A stretch of DNA of 64,000 bases from Paracoccus sp. (in: a-proteobacteria) (GTDB lineage Bacteria; Pseudomonadota; Alphaproteobacteria; Rhodobacterales; Rhodobacteraceae), in the NCBI RefSeq assembly GCF_030538495.1, contig NZ_JAUNTW010000005.1, forward strand, positions 1 through 64,000, given 5' to 3'. Shown here in pieces: positions 9,899 to 17,047 of this stretch. The notes beneath the pieces are model-generated. The model ran no database searches, was not told the DNA's origin, and saw only the letters and a list, made by a program, of their open reading frames with translations. Made by a program: the position numbers and the translations under genes. Each line of letters begins with the position of its first letter. Position 1 is the stretch's first letter.

Positions 9899-11680
9899 AT
9901 GGATATTTCCGCATTCGTTATCAAAGACACCGCCGCCGCGCCCGATCTGCGTTCGGTGGATGCCGTTAAGGATGGGGCCGCGACAGGTCTGTTCAACGTG
10001 TTTCTGACCTTGCCGTCATGGGATGACGCAGAAACGCCCGCCGCGCCTGTGGCTGGGCCGAAGGTCGGGGATGACCCGCTGTCGGACTGGCTGGGCGCGC
10101 AATCGGGGCTATGCGCGATGCTGCCGCAGGCGGTCGATCACGGTGTTCTGTCGAATGCGAATCAGCGCGGCGCGGACCCTGATTCGGCGCTGTTTGATGA
10201 TCCGCGCGTTGCAGACGCCCCCCCTGATCGGACAGGCAGCATGGCGACCGACACCCCCCCGATGATTCGGGACCGCGCTGACTTGGATAACGCACTAGCG
10301 GCGTCGGATGGGCGAATCATCTGGCCGCGTCCGACGGGTGATCAAACCGGGGCGACTCCGACCGCCGCACCGCGGCCCTTGGTGCCGGAAACCGGCCCGC
10401 GTGATTCGGCCCAGGCGGCGGATATGGCCGTCATGCCGCCCCAGGATGATCAGCAAGCGCCCGCAGCGGAACACAGCCCTGCGCCAACTCTGCGCGTCGC
10501 CGGTGGGCCTGTCTGGGCCGCGCTGCCCGAACCCGGCACCATCCCGCCAGAGGGTCGCATGATGCCAACCAGCCCAGATCAACCGATGGCGCCCGTCACC
10601 GCGCTCAAGGCCGAACCCCAAACCACGCGCGGGGCCGCTGCCCCCATCTGGGACACGATGCCAGAAGCCGACACCCCCCTGCCAGAGGGTCGCATGATGC
10701 CAACCAACCCCGACCACCCGCCGGCGCCCGTCACCACGCCCGCGACCGAACATCAAACCCCACGCGCGGCGTCGTGGCCTATCTGGGTGGCGACGTCAGA
10801 ACCCGTCGCCACGCCGCCAGAGGGTCGCGCGATGCCAGCCAGCCCCAGCCACCAACCCGCACCCGTCACCGCGCCCAAGGCCGAACCCCAAACCACGCGC
10901 GGAGCCGCTGCCCCCATCTGGGACGCGCTGCCAGAAGCCGACACCCCCCTGCCAGAGGGTCGCATGACGCCAACCAACCCCGAGCACCCGCCGGCGCCCG
11001 TCACCACGCCCAAAGCCGAACTCAGTCCCGCGCCAGCTCTGCGCATGGTTGCGGCACCCATCGGGGCGGCACCCGACATCGCACCGCCAGAGGCTCGTCC
11101 GATGCACACCAGCCTCGACCAGACCGCCTCCGTGACGGCGACTCGAATCATCGACACGCCCGCTCCCTTTGACCGGGGCGCGGCTTTGCCAGTGGCCGAC
11201 ACCGGGCTGGATACGCCCATAATGCCGGACCTGCGGTGGACCGCGACCGCACCCCTGCATCCGGTCGCCGCGCCGCAGACGACTGCACCCTCCACAACAT
11301 CCGTCCCCCCCGCCATTCAGCAGGTTGCAACCGCGATTCTGTCCCAAGATGACAACACCATCGACATCACCCTCGCCCCGGCGGAACTGGGCCGGGTGCG
11401 CGTCCAGATAGTGCAGGACGCAGCCACGCCGCACGTCGTGGTCACCGCCGAACGGGCCGAGGCGCTGGACCTGATGCGCCGCCACGCCGACCTGTTGCAG
11501 AAAATGCTGAACGACAGCGGGCTGAATCTGGCCGATCTCAGCTTTCAGCAGGGGCGTTCGGGCGATTCGCCGCGGCGTTCTGCCCAAGCCAGCCGGCTGG
11601 ACCAACCGACCGACCGAATCGACACGGCACCGGCATCCCGACCCGCAGCCTCTGACAAACGCATTGATATCCGACTGTAA
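9899..11680 (+). CDS. fliK: Flagellar hook-length control protein FliK
   Basis: 593 residues. The last part (about 483-555: DDNTIDITLAPAELGRVRVQ and onward to GLNLADLSFQQG) is the conserved FliK C-terminal domain that switches export specificity from hook to filament. The rest is a long Pro/Ala-rich ruler, including four 45- to 48-residue repeats plus a decayed fifth starting at residue 204. FliK ruler length sets hook length in other bacteria, so copy number of these repeats could matter. The gene starts with ATG behind CAGGATCGCAGTT and is followed 12 bases later by flgD. Confidence 0.92.
   Translation: MDISAFVIKDTAAAPDLRSVDAVKDGAATGLFNVFLTLPSWDDAETPAAPVAGPKVGDDPLSDWLGAQSGLCAMLPQAVDHGVLSNANQRGADPDSALFDDPRVADAPPDRTGSMATDTPPMIRDRADLDNALAASDGRIIWPRPTGDQTGATPTAAPRPLVPETGPRDSAQAADMAVMPPQDDQQAPAAEHSPAPTLRVAGGPVWAALPEPGTIPPEGRMMPTSPDQPMAPVTALKAEPQTTRGAAAPIWDTMPEADTPLPEGRMMPTNPDHPPAPVTTPATEHQTPRAASWPIWVATSEPVATPPEGRAMPASPSHQPAPVTAPKAEPQTTRGAAAPIWDALPEADTPLPEGRMTPTNPEHPPAPVTTPKAELSPAPALRMVAAPIGAAPDIAPPEARPMHTSLDQTASVTATRIIDTPAPFDRGAALPVADTGLDTPIMPDLRWTATAPLHPVAAPQTTAPSTTSVPPAIQQVATAILSQDDNTIDITLAPAELGRVRVQIVQDAATPHVVVTAERAEALDLMRRHADLLQKMLNDSGLNLADLSFQQGRSGDSPRRSAQASRLDQPTDRIDTAPASRPAASDKRIDIRL
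10508..11160 (+). repeat. Tandem 135-bp coding repeats inside fliK
   Basis: Units begin at 10508, 10643, 10778, 10913 and (degenerate) 11057. Each encodes P-[IV]-W-x-x-x-x-E followed by PEGRxMPxxP and then PAPVT. Units 2 and 4 share long identical stretches, as do the ends of units 1 and 3, so a 270-bp two-unit block was duplicated most recently. Confidence 0.9.
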
Positions 11681-11692
11681 GGAACCACCATC

Positions 11693-12337
11693 ATGATCAC
11701 CGCCGTCACCTCTGGCACCGCGCCCGCCGCCCCGACCTTCGATTCTGCCGCGACCAAAACCGGCGGCGATTTTGAAACCTTTCTGAAAATGCTGACCACG
11801 CAGCTGAAAAATCAGGATCCGCTGAACCCGATGGAAAGCACCGATTTCGCGGTGCAACTGGCGACGTTTTCCGGCGTCGAACAGCAGGCCCTGACCAATA
11901 AATTGCTGGGCCAGATGGTCGGGCAGTCGGGCGGCACCAACATCGCCAGCTGGATCGGCAAAGAGGCGCGGACCACCGCCCCCGTCTGGTTCGGCCAGCA
12001 GGCGCTGACACTGGACATCGCGCCCGATCTGCGCGCCGATGACGTGATTCTGATCACGAAAAACGCCATGGGCAACACCGTGTCGCGCGAACAAATCGGC
12101 CCCGGCGCGGGTCAGATTGACTGGTTCGGGCGCGACGCATCGGGGGCGAAACTGGCCGATGGACGATACAGCTTTGCCATCCAGAACATCCGCGCGGGTG
12201 AGGTGATTTCCGAAACCGCTGTCGGGGCCTATGCCCGCGTGACGGGGGCCGAATTTACCGACAAAGGCACGGTGCTGGTCTTTGACGGCGGCGCGACGGC
12301 CCCCGCTGACGAAATCACGGCGCTGCGTGGTTCTTGA
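11693..12337 (+). CDS. flgD: Flagellar hook-capping protein FlgD
   Basis: 214 residues with the FlgD N-terminal signature (FETFLKMLTTQLKNQDPLNP, then MESTDFAVQLATFSGVEQQ). FlgD forms the cap under which hook subunits polymerise and is later discarded. It has a good ribosome-binding site (AAGGAACCACCATC before ATG) and sits 12 bases after fliK, so the two form a hook-assembly operon. Confidence 0.96.
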   Translation: MITAVTSGTAPAAPTFDSAATKTGGDFETFLKMLTTQLKNQDPLNPMESTDFAVQLATFSGVEQQALTNKLLGQMVGQSGGTNIASWIGKEARTTAPVWFGQQALTLDIAPDLRADDVILITKNAMGNTVSREQIGPGAGQIDWFGRDASGAKLADGRYSFAIQNIRAGEVISETAVGAYARVTGAEFTDKGTVLVFDGGATAPADEITALRGS

Positions 12338-12388
12338 CGCCGCGCGCGCAACCGTGCAGGCCAAGGGGATCAGACAAGGGGAACCGCC

Positions 12389-13075
12389 ATGACATTTGAC
12401 CGCAGCATCAAGATCGCGCCGTCGATCCTGTCCGCCGATTTTGCCGATTTCGGGCGCGAGATTCAGGCGATCGAATCGCAGGGCGCAGATTGGGTGCATG
12501 TCGATGTGATGGATGGGCATTTTGTGCCGAACCTGACCTTTGGCCCGCCCGCGGTTGCGGCGTTCCGGCGGCATGTAAAGACGTTCATGGATGTGCATCT
12601 GATGATCGCGCCGGTGGACGCCTATATTGACGCCTATGCCGATGCCGGCGCCGATATGATCACCGCCCATGTCGAGGCTGGCCCCCACCCGCACCGCACC
12701 TTGCAGGCCATCCGGGCGACGGGGAAAAAGGCGGGCATCGCGCTGAACCCCGGCACCCCGGTTGAGGCGGTCGAATACCTGCTGGACCTGTGCGATATGG
12801 TGCTGGTCATGACGGTAAACCCCGGATTTGGCGGGCAAAAATTCATCCATTCACAGGTCGATAAAATCGCCCGCCTGCGTGGCATGATCGGGGATCGCCC
12901 GATTCACATTCAGGTCGATGGCGGCGTTGACCCCAAAACCGCGCCGCTGGTCGCCAAGGCCGGGGCCGATGTGCTGGTCGCGGGGTCTGCGGTGTTCAAG
13001 GGCGGATCGGTCGATCAGGCTCAGATCTATGGCGACAATATGCGCGCGATTCGCGCCGCGATTCAGGGGGCGTAA
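12389..13075 (+). CDS. rpe: Ribulose-phosphate 3-epimerase
   Basis: Interconverts ribulose 5-phosphate and xylulose 5-phosphate in the pentose phosphate and Calvin pathways. At 228 residues it has the TIM-barrel signatures [27 protein letters not shown] and QVDGGV. CAAGGGGAACCGCC gives the ribosome-binding site. The SDR gene follows after two bases, so they are probably co-transcribed. Confidence 0.97.
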   Translation: MTFDRSIKIAPSILSADFADFGREIQAIESQGADWVHVDVMDGHFVPNLTFGPPAVAAFRRHVKTFMDVHLMIAPVDAYIDAYADAGADMITAHVEAGPHPHRTLQAIRATGKKAGIALNPGTPVEAVEYLLDLCDMVLVMTVNPGFGGQKFIHSQVDKIARLRGMIGDRPIHIQVDGGVDPKTAPLVAKAGADVLVAGSAVFKGGSVDQAQIYGDNMRAIRAAIQGA

Positions 13076-13077
13076 CC

Positions 13078-13857
13078 ATGGATTTGGGCATCAGAGGAAA
13101 ACGCGCACTGGTCTGCGCCGCATCGCGCGGTCTGGGCCGTGGCTGCGCCGAGGCTTTGGCGCAGGCCGGTGTCGATCTGGTCATCAACAGCCGGACCCAT
13201 GACGACATCACCCGCACCGCATCCGAAATTGCCGATGAATACGGGGTGCAGGTGACGCCCGTCGCCGCCGACATCACCGCCGAATCAGGCCGGGCCGAGG
13301 TTCTGGCCGCCACGGGCCACGCCGATATTCTGGTCACCAATGCGGGCGGGCCGCCGCCGGGGCAATGGACCGACTGGAACCGCGACGATTTCATCCGCGC
13401 TTTGGACGCGAATATGCTGTCGGCGGTCGCGCTGATGCAAGCTTTGGTGCCGGGGATGATGGAACGCGGCTGGGGGCGGGTGGTCAATATCACGTCGCAA
13501 TCGGTGCGCTCACCCATCGCGGTTTTGGGGCTGTCAAACAGCGCGCGCGCCGGTCTGACCGGATTTGTCGCCGGGATGTCGCGGCAGGTGGCGGGGCGCG
13601 GGGTCTGCGTCAACAATCTGCTGCCGGGGATCCACGCCACCGACCGCGCCGACAGTCTGGACCAAGGCGTCGCCGATCAACAAGGCATCAGCGTTGATCA
13701 GGCCCGCGCCAACCGGCAGGCGACGATCCCGACCGGCACCTATGGCACGGCGGCGGATTTCGGCGCGACCTGCGCGTTTTTGTGCAGCCAGCAGGCGCGG
13801 TTTATCGTGGGGCAGAACATCCTGCTGGATGGCGGCGCGGTGAATGTGACGATCTGA
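13078..13857 (+). CDS. SDR-family oxidoreductase with non-canonical active site
   Basis: 259 residues with a Rossmann fold (AASRGLGRG at residues 14-22, NAGG near 90) and the typical C-terminus FIVGQNILLDGG. The expected YxxxK catalytic pair is replaced by SNSAR near residues 153-157, so both Tyr and Lys are missing while the preceding Ser (ITSQS) remains. A subgroup of FabG-like SDRs with this deviation is known and of undetermined activity. It may be a reductase using different chemistry or a binding protein. Only two bases separate it from rpe. Confidence 0.85.
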   Translation: MDLGIRGKRALVCAASRGLGRGCAEALAQAGVDLVINSRTHDDITRTASEIADEYGVQVTPVAADITAESGRAEVLAATGHADILVTNAGGPPPGQWTDWNRDDFIRALDANMLSAVALMQALVPGMMERGWGRVVNITSQSVRSPIAVLGLSNSARAGLTGFVAGMSRQVAGRGVCVNNLLPGIHATDRADSLDQGVADQQGISVDQARANRQATIPTGTYGTAADFGATCAFLCSQQARFIVGQNILLDGGAVNVTI

Positions 13858-13918
13858 CGGTTGCGGTTCATGGCCCGCTTTGTTAGGCAAACCAAAACCC
13901 GACAGAAAGACTAAACCG

Positions 13919-14998
13919 TTGCCCACCCCCCCCCGATTGCAGGTCGAACACCTGATCCGCGCCTTTGACGACCGGCCCGTGGTGGATGACGTGTCGTTTC
14001 AGGTCGAACCGGGGCAGGTGGCCTGCCTGCTGGGGCCATCGGGCTGCGGCAAATCGACCACGCTGCGGATTGTCGCGGGCGTGGATATGCAGGACAGCGG
14101 CCGGATTCTGGTGGACGGCGAACTGATCTGCGACACCGTGTTTCGCGTGCCACCCGAACGGCGCGCCATCGGGCTGATGTTTCAGGACTTTGCCCTGTTC
14201 CCGCATCTGCCGGTCAGCGAAAATGTCGCCTTTGGCCTGCGCGGAGGGTATCGCGCCAATCGTGATAGGGTGGCCGAGCTGCTGGACCGGGTGCAGATGC
14301 TGCGCCATATCGACAGCTATCCGCATGAATTATCGGGGGGCGAACAACAGCGGGTGGCATTGGCACGGGCCTTGGCGCCGCGCCCGCGGGTGCTGCTGAT
14401 GGATGAACCCTTCAGCGGGCTGGACGAACGCCTGCGCGACGGCATCCGCGACGACACGCTGGCCCTGCTGAAAGACGAAGGAACCGCTGTCCTTCTGGTC
14501 ACCCATGAACCGCATGAAGCGATGCGCATGGCCGACCAGATCCTGCTGATGCGCAACGGCAAAATCGTGCAGCAGGGCGCGCCCTATAATCTGTATAACG
14601 CACCGGTGGACCGTCAGGCAGCGGCATTTTTCAGCGACATCAATGTGTTGACCGGACAGGTGCAGGGCGCGCTGACCGACACGCCATTCGGGCAATTCCT
14701 GACACCGGGCGTCCCGGACGGCACACAGGTGGACATTGTGATCCGCCCGCAGCATCTGAAAATCGACTTTGACCGCGGCGGCATTGGCCCGGCACCCACG
14801 CCGCAAAACGGCACGGCGGCCTTGGCGCGGGTGGTGCGGGCGCGCTATCTGGGCCGCGAATCGCTGGTCGAATTCGCAACCGCAGATGGCGGCATCACGC
14901 TGAACGCAACGGTGCCGGGCGTGTTTCTACCCCCCGCAGGCACGCCCATGTGGCTGATGCTGCGCCGCGACCGGGTGTTCGTGTTCCCCCGCACCTGA
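13919..14998 (+). CDS. ABC transporter ATP-binding protein (iron/polyamine type)
   Basis: About 359 residues. Walker A LLGPSGCGKSTT, Q-loop MFQDFALFPH, signature LSGGEQQRVALARAL, Walker B LLMDEPF and the switch His in VTHE are all present. A C-terminal TOBE-like region starts near 240. The closest look is FbpC/PotA/UgpC-type importers. No ATG fits: candidates are TTG at 13919, directly before the conserved RLQVEHLIRAF, and TTG at 13880. I chose 13919. No permease or binding-protein gene is adjacent, so the substrate cannot be inferred. Confidence 0.85.
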   Translation: MPTPPRLQVEHLIRAFDDRPVVDDVSFQVEPGQVACLLGPSGCGKSTTLRIVAGVDMQDSGRILVDGELICDTVFRVPPERRAIGLMFQDFALFPHLPVSENVAFGLRGGYRANRDRVAELLDRVQMLRHIDSYPHELSGGEQQRVALARALAPRPRVLLMDEPFSGLDERLRDGIRDDTLALLKDEGTAVLLVTHEPHEAMRMADQILLMRNGKIVQQGAPYNLYNAPVDRQAAAFFSDINVLTGQVQGALTDTPFGQFLTPGVPDGTQVDIVIRPQHLKIDFDRGGIGPAPTPQNGTAALARVVRARYLGRESLVEFATADGGITLNATVPGVFLPPAGTPMWLMLRRDRVFVFPRT

Positions 14999-15015
14999 CC
15001 ATTCCCCGAACCGAA

Positions 15016-15066
15016 CCTTTCATCTTGGCCCAAATATCCCGGGGGTCTGGGGGCTGGCCCCCAGCC
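15016..15066 (+). repeat. GC-rich interspersed repeat, copy 1
   Basis: CCTTTCATCTTGGCC followed by CAAATATCCCGGGGG and the inverted repeat GGGGGCTGGCCCCC. The same unit recurs at 38349 (inverted), 49177 and 60931. It lies just after the ABC ATPase gene. Confidence 0.85.
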
Positions 15067-15149
15067 TCTCCTAACGCTCCCAACCTATCCGACACACACA
15101 ACCCGCGACAAAAGGATTGCCTGAACCGCGCGGCAGGGTTAACAGTGAA

Positions 15150-15300
15150 CCCGGAACTCGGGAGACGCTGGCGACCCAGGGCCGAAGGAGCAGCCGCCCC
15201 GGCAAACTCTCAGGCACATGAACCGTTTTCCCCATAAACTCTGGAGAGTGGCCGACCGGCCCGCCGAAGGGATAACGATCTCAGGCGCCCATTTGGGCAA
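15150..15300 (+). promoter_or_regulatory. Tandem glycine riboswitch
   Basis: Two aptamer-like units lie upstream of gcvT. The first has CTCGGGAGAC near 15157, GCCGAAGGAGCA at 15181 and ACTCTCAGGCA near 15207. The second has ACTCTGGAGAG at 15238, CCGCCGAAGGGATAA near 15261 and ATCTCAGGCG at 15278. These match the conserved blocks of the glycine (gcvT) riboswitch, which senses glycine and switches on the cleavage system. Confidence 0.93.
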
Positions 15301-15378
15301 GGACAGGGGGGGCATCGAAACGGGCATGTGTCCGATCAACCGATGCCGGCTGTCCGGCCAAATATCAGGGGGGCCAAG

Positions 15379-16503
15379 ATGGCCGACGACAACCGCCGCA
15401 CCGAGCTTTATGATCTGCATATCGAATTGGGCGCGCGCATGGTGCCGTTTGCGGGCTGGGACATGCCCGTGCAATATCCGATGGGCGTCATGGGCGAACA
15501 TCTGCATACCCGTGAAAAGGCAGGGCTTTTCGACGTCAGCCATATGGGGCAGGTTCTGATCCGCGCCCATGACGGCACGCTGGAAACCGCCGCGCGCGCC
15601 TTGGAAACGCTGATCCCGGCCGATGTGCTGGGGCTGGCCGAGGGGCGGCAGCGTTACGGGATCTTTACCAACGAAGCGGGCGGGATTCTGGACGATCTGA
15701 TGTTTGCCAATCGCGGCGATCATTATTTGCTGGTCGTCAACGCCGCCTGCGCCGATCAGGACATTGCGCATCTGAAGACGCTGGCCGATGTGACGGTCGA
15801 ACCCGTAACCGATCGCGGGCTGTTGGCGTTGCAGGGGCCGATGGCCGCCGATGTGCTGGCGCGTCTGGTCCCGGCGGTTGCGGATATGCGGTTCATGGAC
15901 AGCCAGATTCACGACTGGAACGGGGCGGAATTGTGGATTTCGCGGTCGGGCTATACCGGCGAAGATGGGTTTGAAATCTCGGTTCCGAACGCGCAACTGG
16001 TTGATTTCGCCCGCGCCCTGCTGGATCAGCCCGAAGTCGCGCCGATTGGTCTGGGCGCCCGCGACAGCCTGCGGCTGGAGGCGGGGATGCCGCTTTATGG
16101 TCACGACATGGACGCCACGGTGTCGCCTGCCGCCGCAGCCTTGGGCTGGTCCATCCAAAAGGTCCGTCGCACCGGCGGCGACCGCGCGGGTGGTTTTCCG
16201 GGCGCGGATGCGGTGCTGGCCGAATTGGCGGCGGGGGCTGCGAAAACACGCCGGGGCCTGCGCCCCGAAGGCCGCGCCCCGATCCGCGAAGGTGTTGAAA
16301 TATTTGCCGATGAACAGGGCGGCGATGCTGTGGCGGTCGTCACCTCGGGCGGGTTTGGCCCGTCGGTCGGCGGTCCCGTCGCCATGGCCGTGATTGACGC
16401 CGCACTGCCCGATGGCGCGCGTCTGTGGGCGGAGCTGCGCGGCAAGCGTATCCCCGTGACCGTCACCGCCCTGCCCTTTGTCCAGCCTTCCTATAAACGC
16501 TGA
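15379..16503 (+). CDS. gcvT: Aminomethyltransferase (glycine cleavage T protein)
   Basis: Transfers the methylene group from the H-protein-bound aminomethyl intermediate to tetrahydrofolate and releases ammonia. From this start the protein is 374 residues, the usual length, beginning MADDNRRTELYDLHIELGAR. The folate-domain signatures FAGWDMPVQYP and FDVSHMGQV are present. An in-frame GTG at 15328 would add 17 residues; the ATG at 15379 is preferred because ATCAGGGGGGCC sits just upstream. First gene of gcvTHP, under the glycine riboswitch. Confidence 0.96.
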   Translation: MADDNRRTELYDLHIELGARMVPFAGWDMPVQYPMGVMGEHLHTREKAGLFDVSHMGQVLIRAHDGTLETAARALETLIPADVLGLAEGRQRYGIFTNEAGGILDDLMFANRGDHYLLVVNAACADQDIAHLKTLADVTVEPVTDRGLLALQGPMAADVLARLVPAVADMRFMDSQIHDWNGAELWISRSGYTGEDGFEISVPNAQLVDFARALLDQPEVAPIGLGARDSLRLEAGMPLYGHDMDATVSPAAAALGWSIQKVRRTGGDRAGGFPGADAVLAELAAGAAKTRRGLRPEGRAPIREGVEIFADEQGGDAVAVVTSGGFGPSVGGPVAMAVIDAALPDGARLWAELRGKRIPVTVTALPFVQPSYKR

Positions 16504-16513
16504 GGAGCGACCC

Positions 16514-16873
16514 ATGCTGAAATACACCGAAGATCACGAATGGCTGCGCGCCGAAGGGGATGACCTGATCGTCGGCATTACCCAACATGCCAGCGAACAA
16601 TTGGGCGATGTCGTGTTCATCGAACTGCCCGAAGAAGGCCGCGACGTCGAAGCTGGCGAAGAAATCGTCGTGATCGAATCGGTTAAGGCCGCATCCGACA
16701 TTGTGGCTCCGGTCGCGGGCGTCATCACCGCCGTCAACTCGGCCCTGGCCGATGCGCCGGGCGATGTGAACGCCGACCCGATGACCGCATGGTTTTTCCG
16801 CATCAAGCCCGCGGGCGGCGTTGATCTGGACGGGTTCATGGATGAAGCCGCCTATAACGAGATGATCGGTTAA
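16514..16873 (+). CDS. gcvH: Glycine cleavage system H protein
   Basis: Lipoyl carrier that shuttles the aminomethyl group between P, T and L proteins. It has 119 residues, starting MLKYTEDHEWLR. The lipoylated Lys is in VIESVKAASD, near residue 58. It begins ten bases after gcvT, with GAGGAGCGACCC as ribosome-binding site. Confidence 0.98.
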   Translation: MLKYTEDHEWLRAEGDDLIVGITQHASEQLGDVVFIELPEEGRDVEAGEEIVVIESVKAASDIVAPVAGVITAVNSALADAPGDVNADPMTAWFFRIKPAGGVDLDGFMDEAAYNEMIG

Positions 16874-16907
16874 TCCGACAGGCCGGGGGGCCGTCTGCCC
16901 CCCCCCA

Positions 16908-16961
16908 GCCCGCCCCACGGGGGCGGGCGTTCGCCGGGAAAAAGGTCCACTGGACCTTTTT
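16908..16961 (+). terminator. Two adjacent hairpins between gcvH and gcvP
   Basis: First, GCCCGCCCC / GGGGCGGGC with loop ACG (16908-16928). Second, AAAAAGGTCC / GGACCTTTTT with loop ACT (16939-16961), which is symmetrical and could terminate in either direction. They may reduce read-through into gcvP, which would make gcvP partly independent of the riboswitch. Confidence 0.65.
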
Positions 16962-17047
16962 CTAACCCGTCTCACCCCCGCGGATATTTCCGCACAGAAG
17001 ATATACGGACCCGCCGCATCGTCAGCCGGGTGTTCAGGAGTAAGCGC

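Noticed and set aside
10796..12850. 684-residue minus-strand open frame
   Set aside because: Runs antisense through fliK, flgD and rpe, three certain genes.
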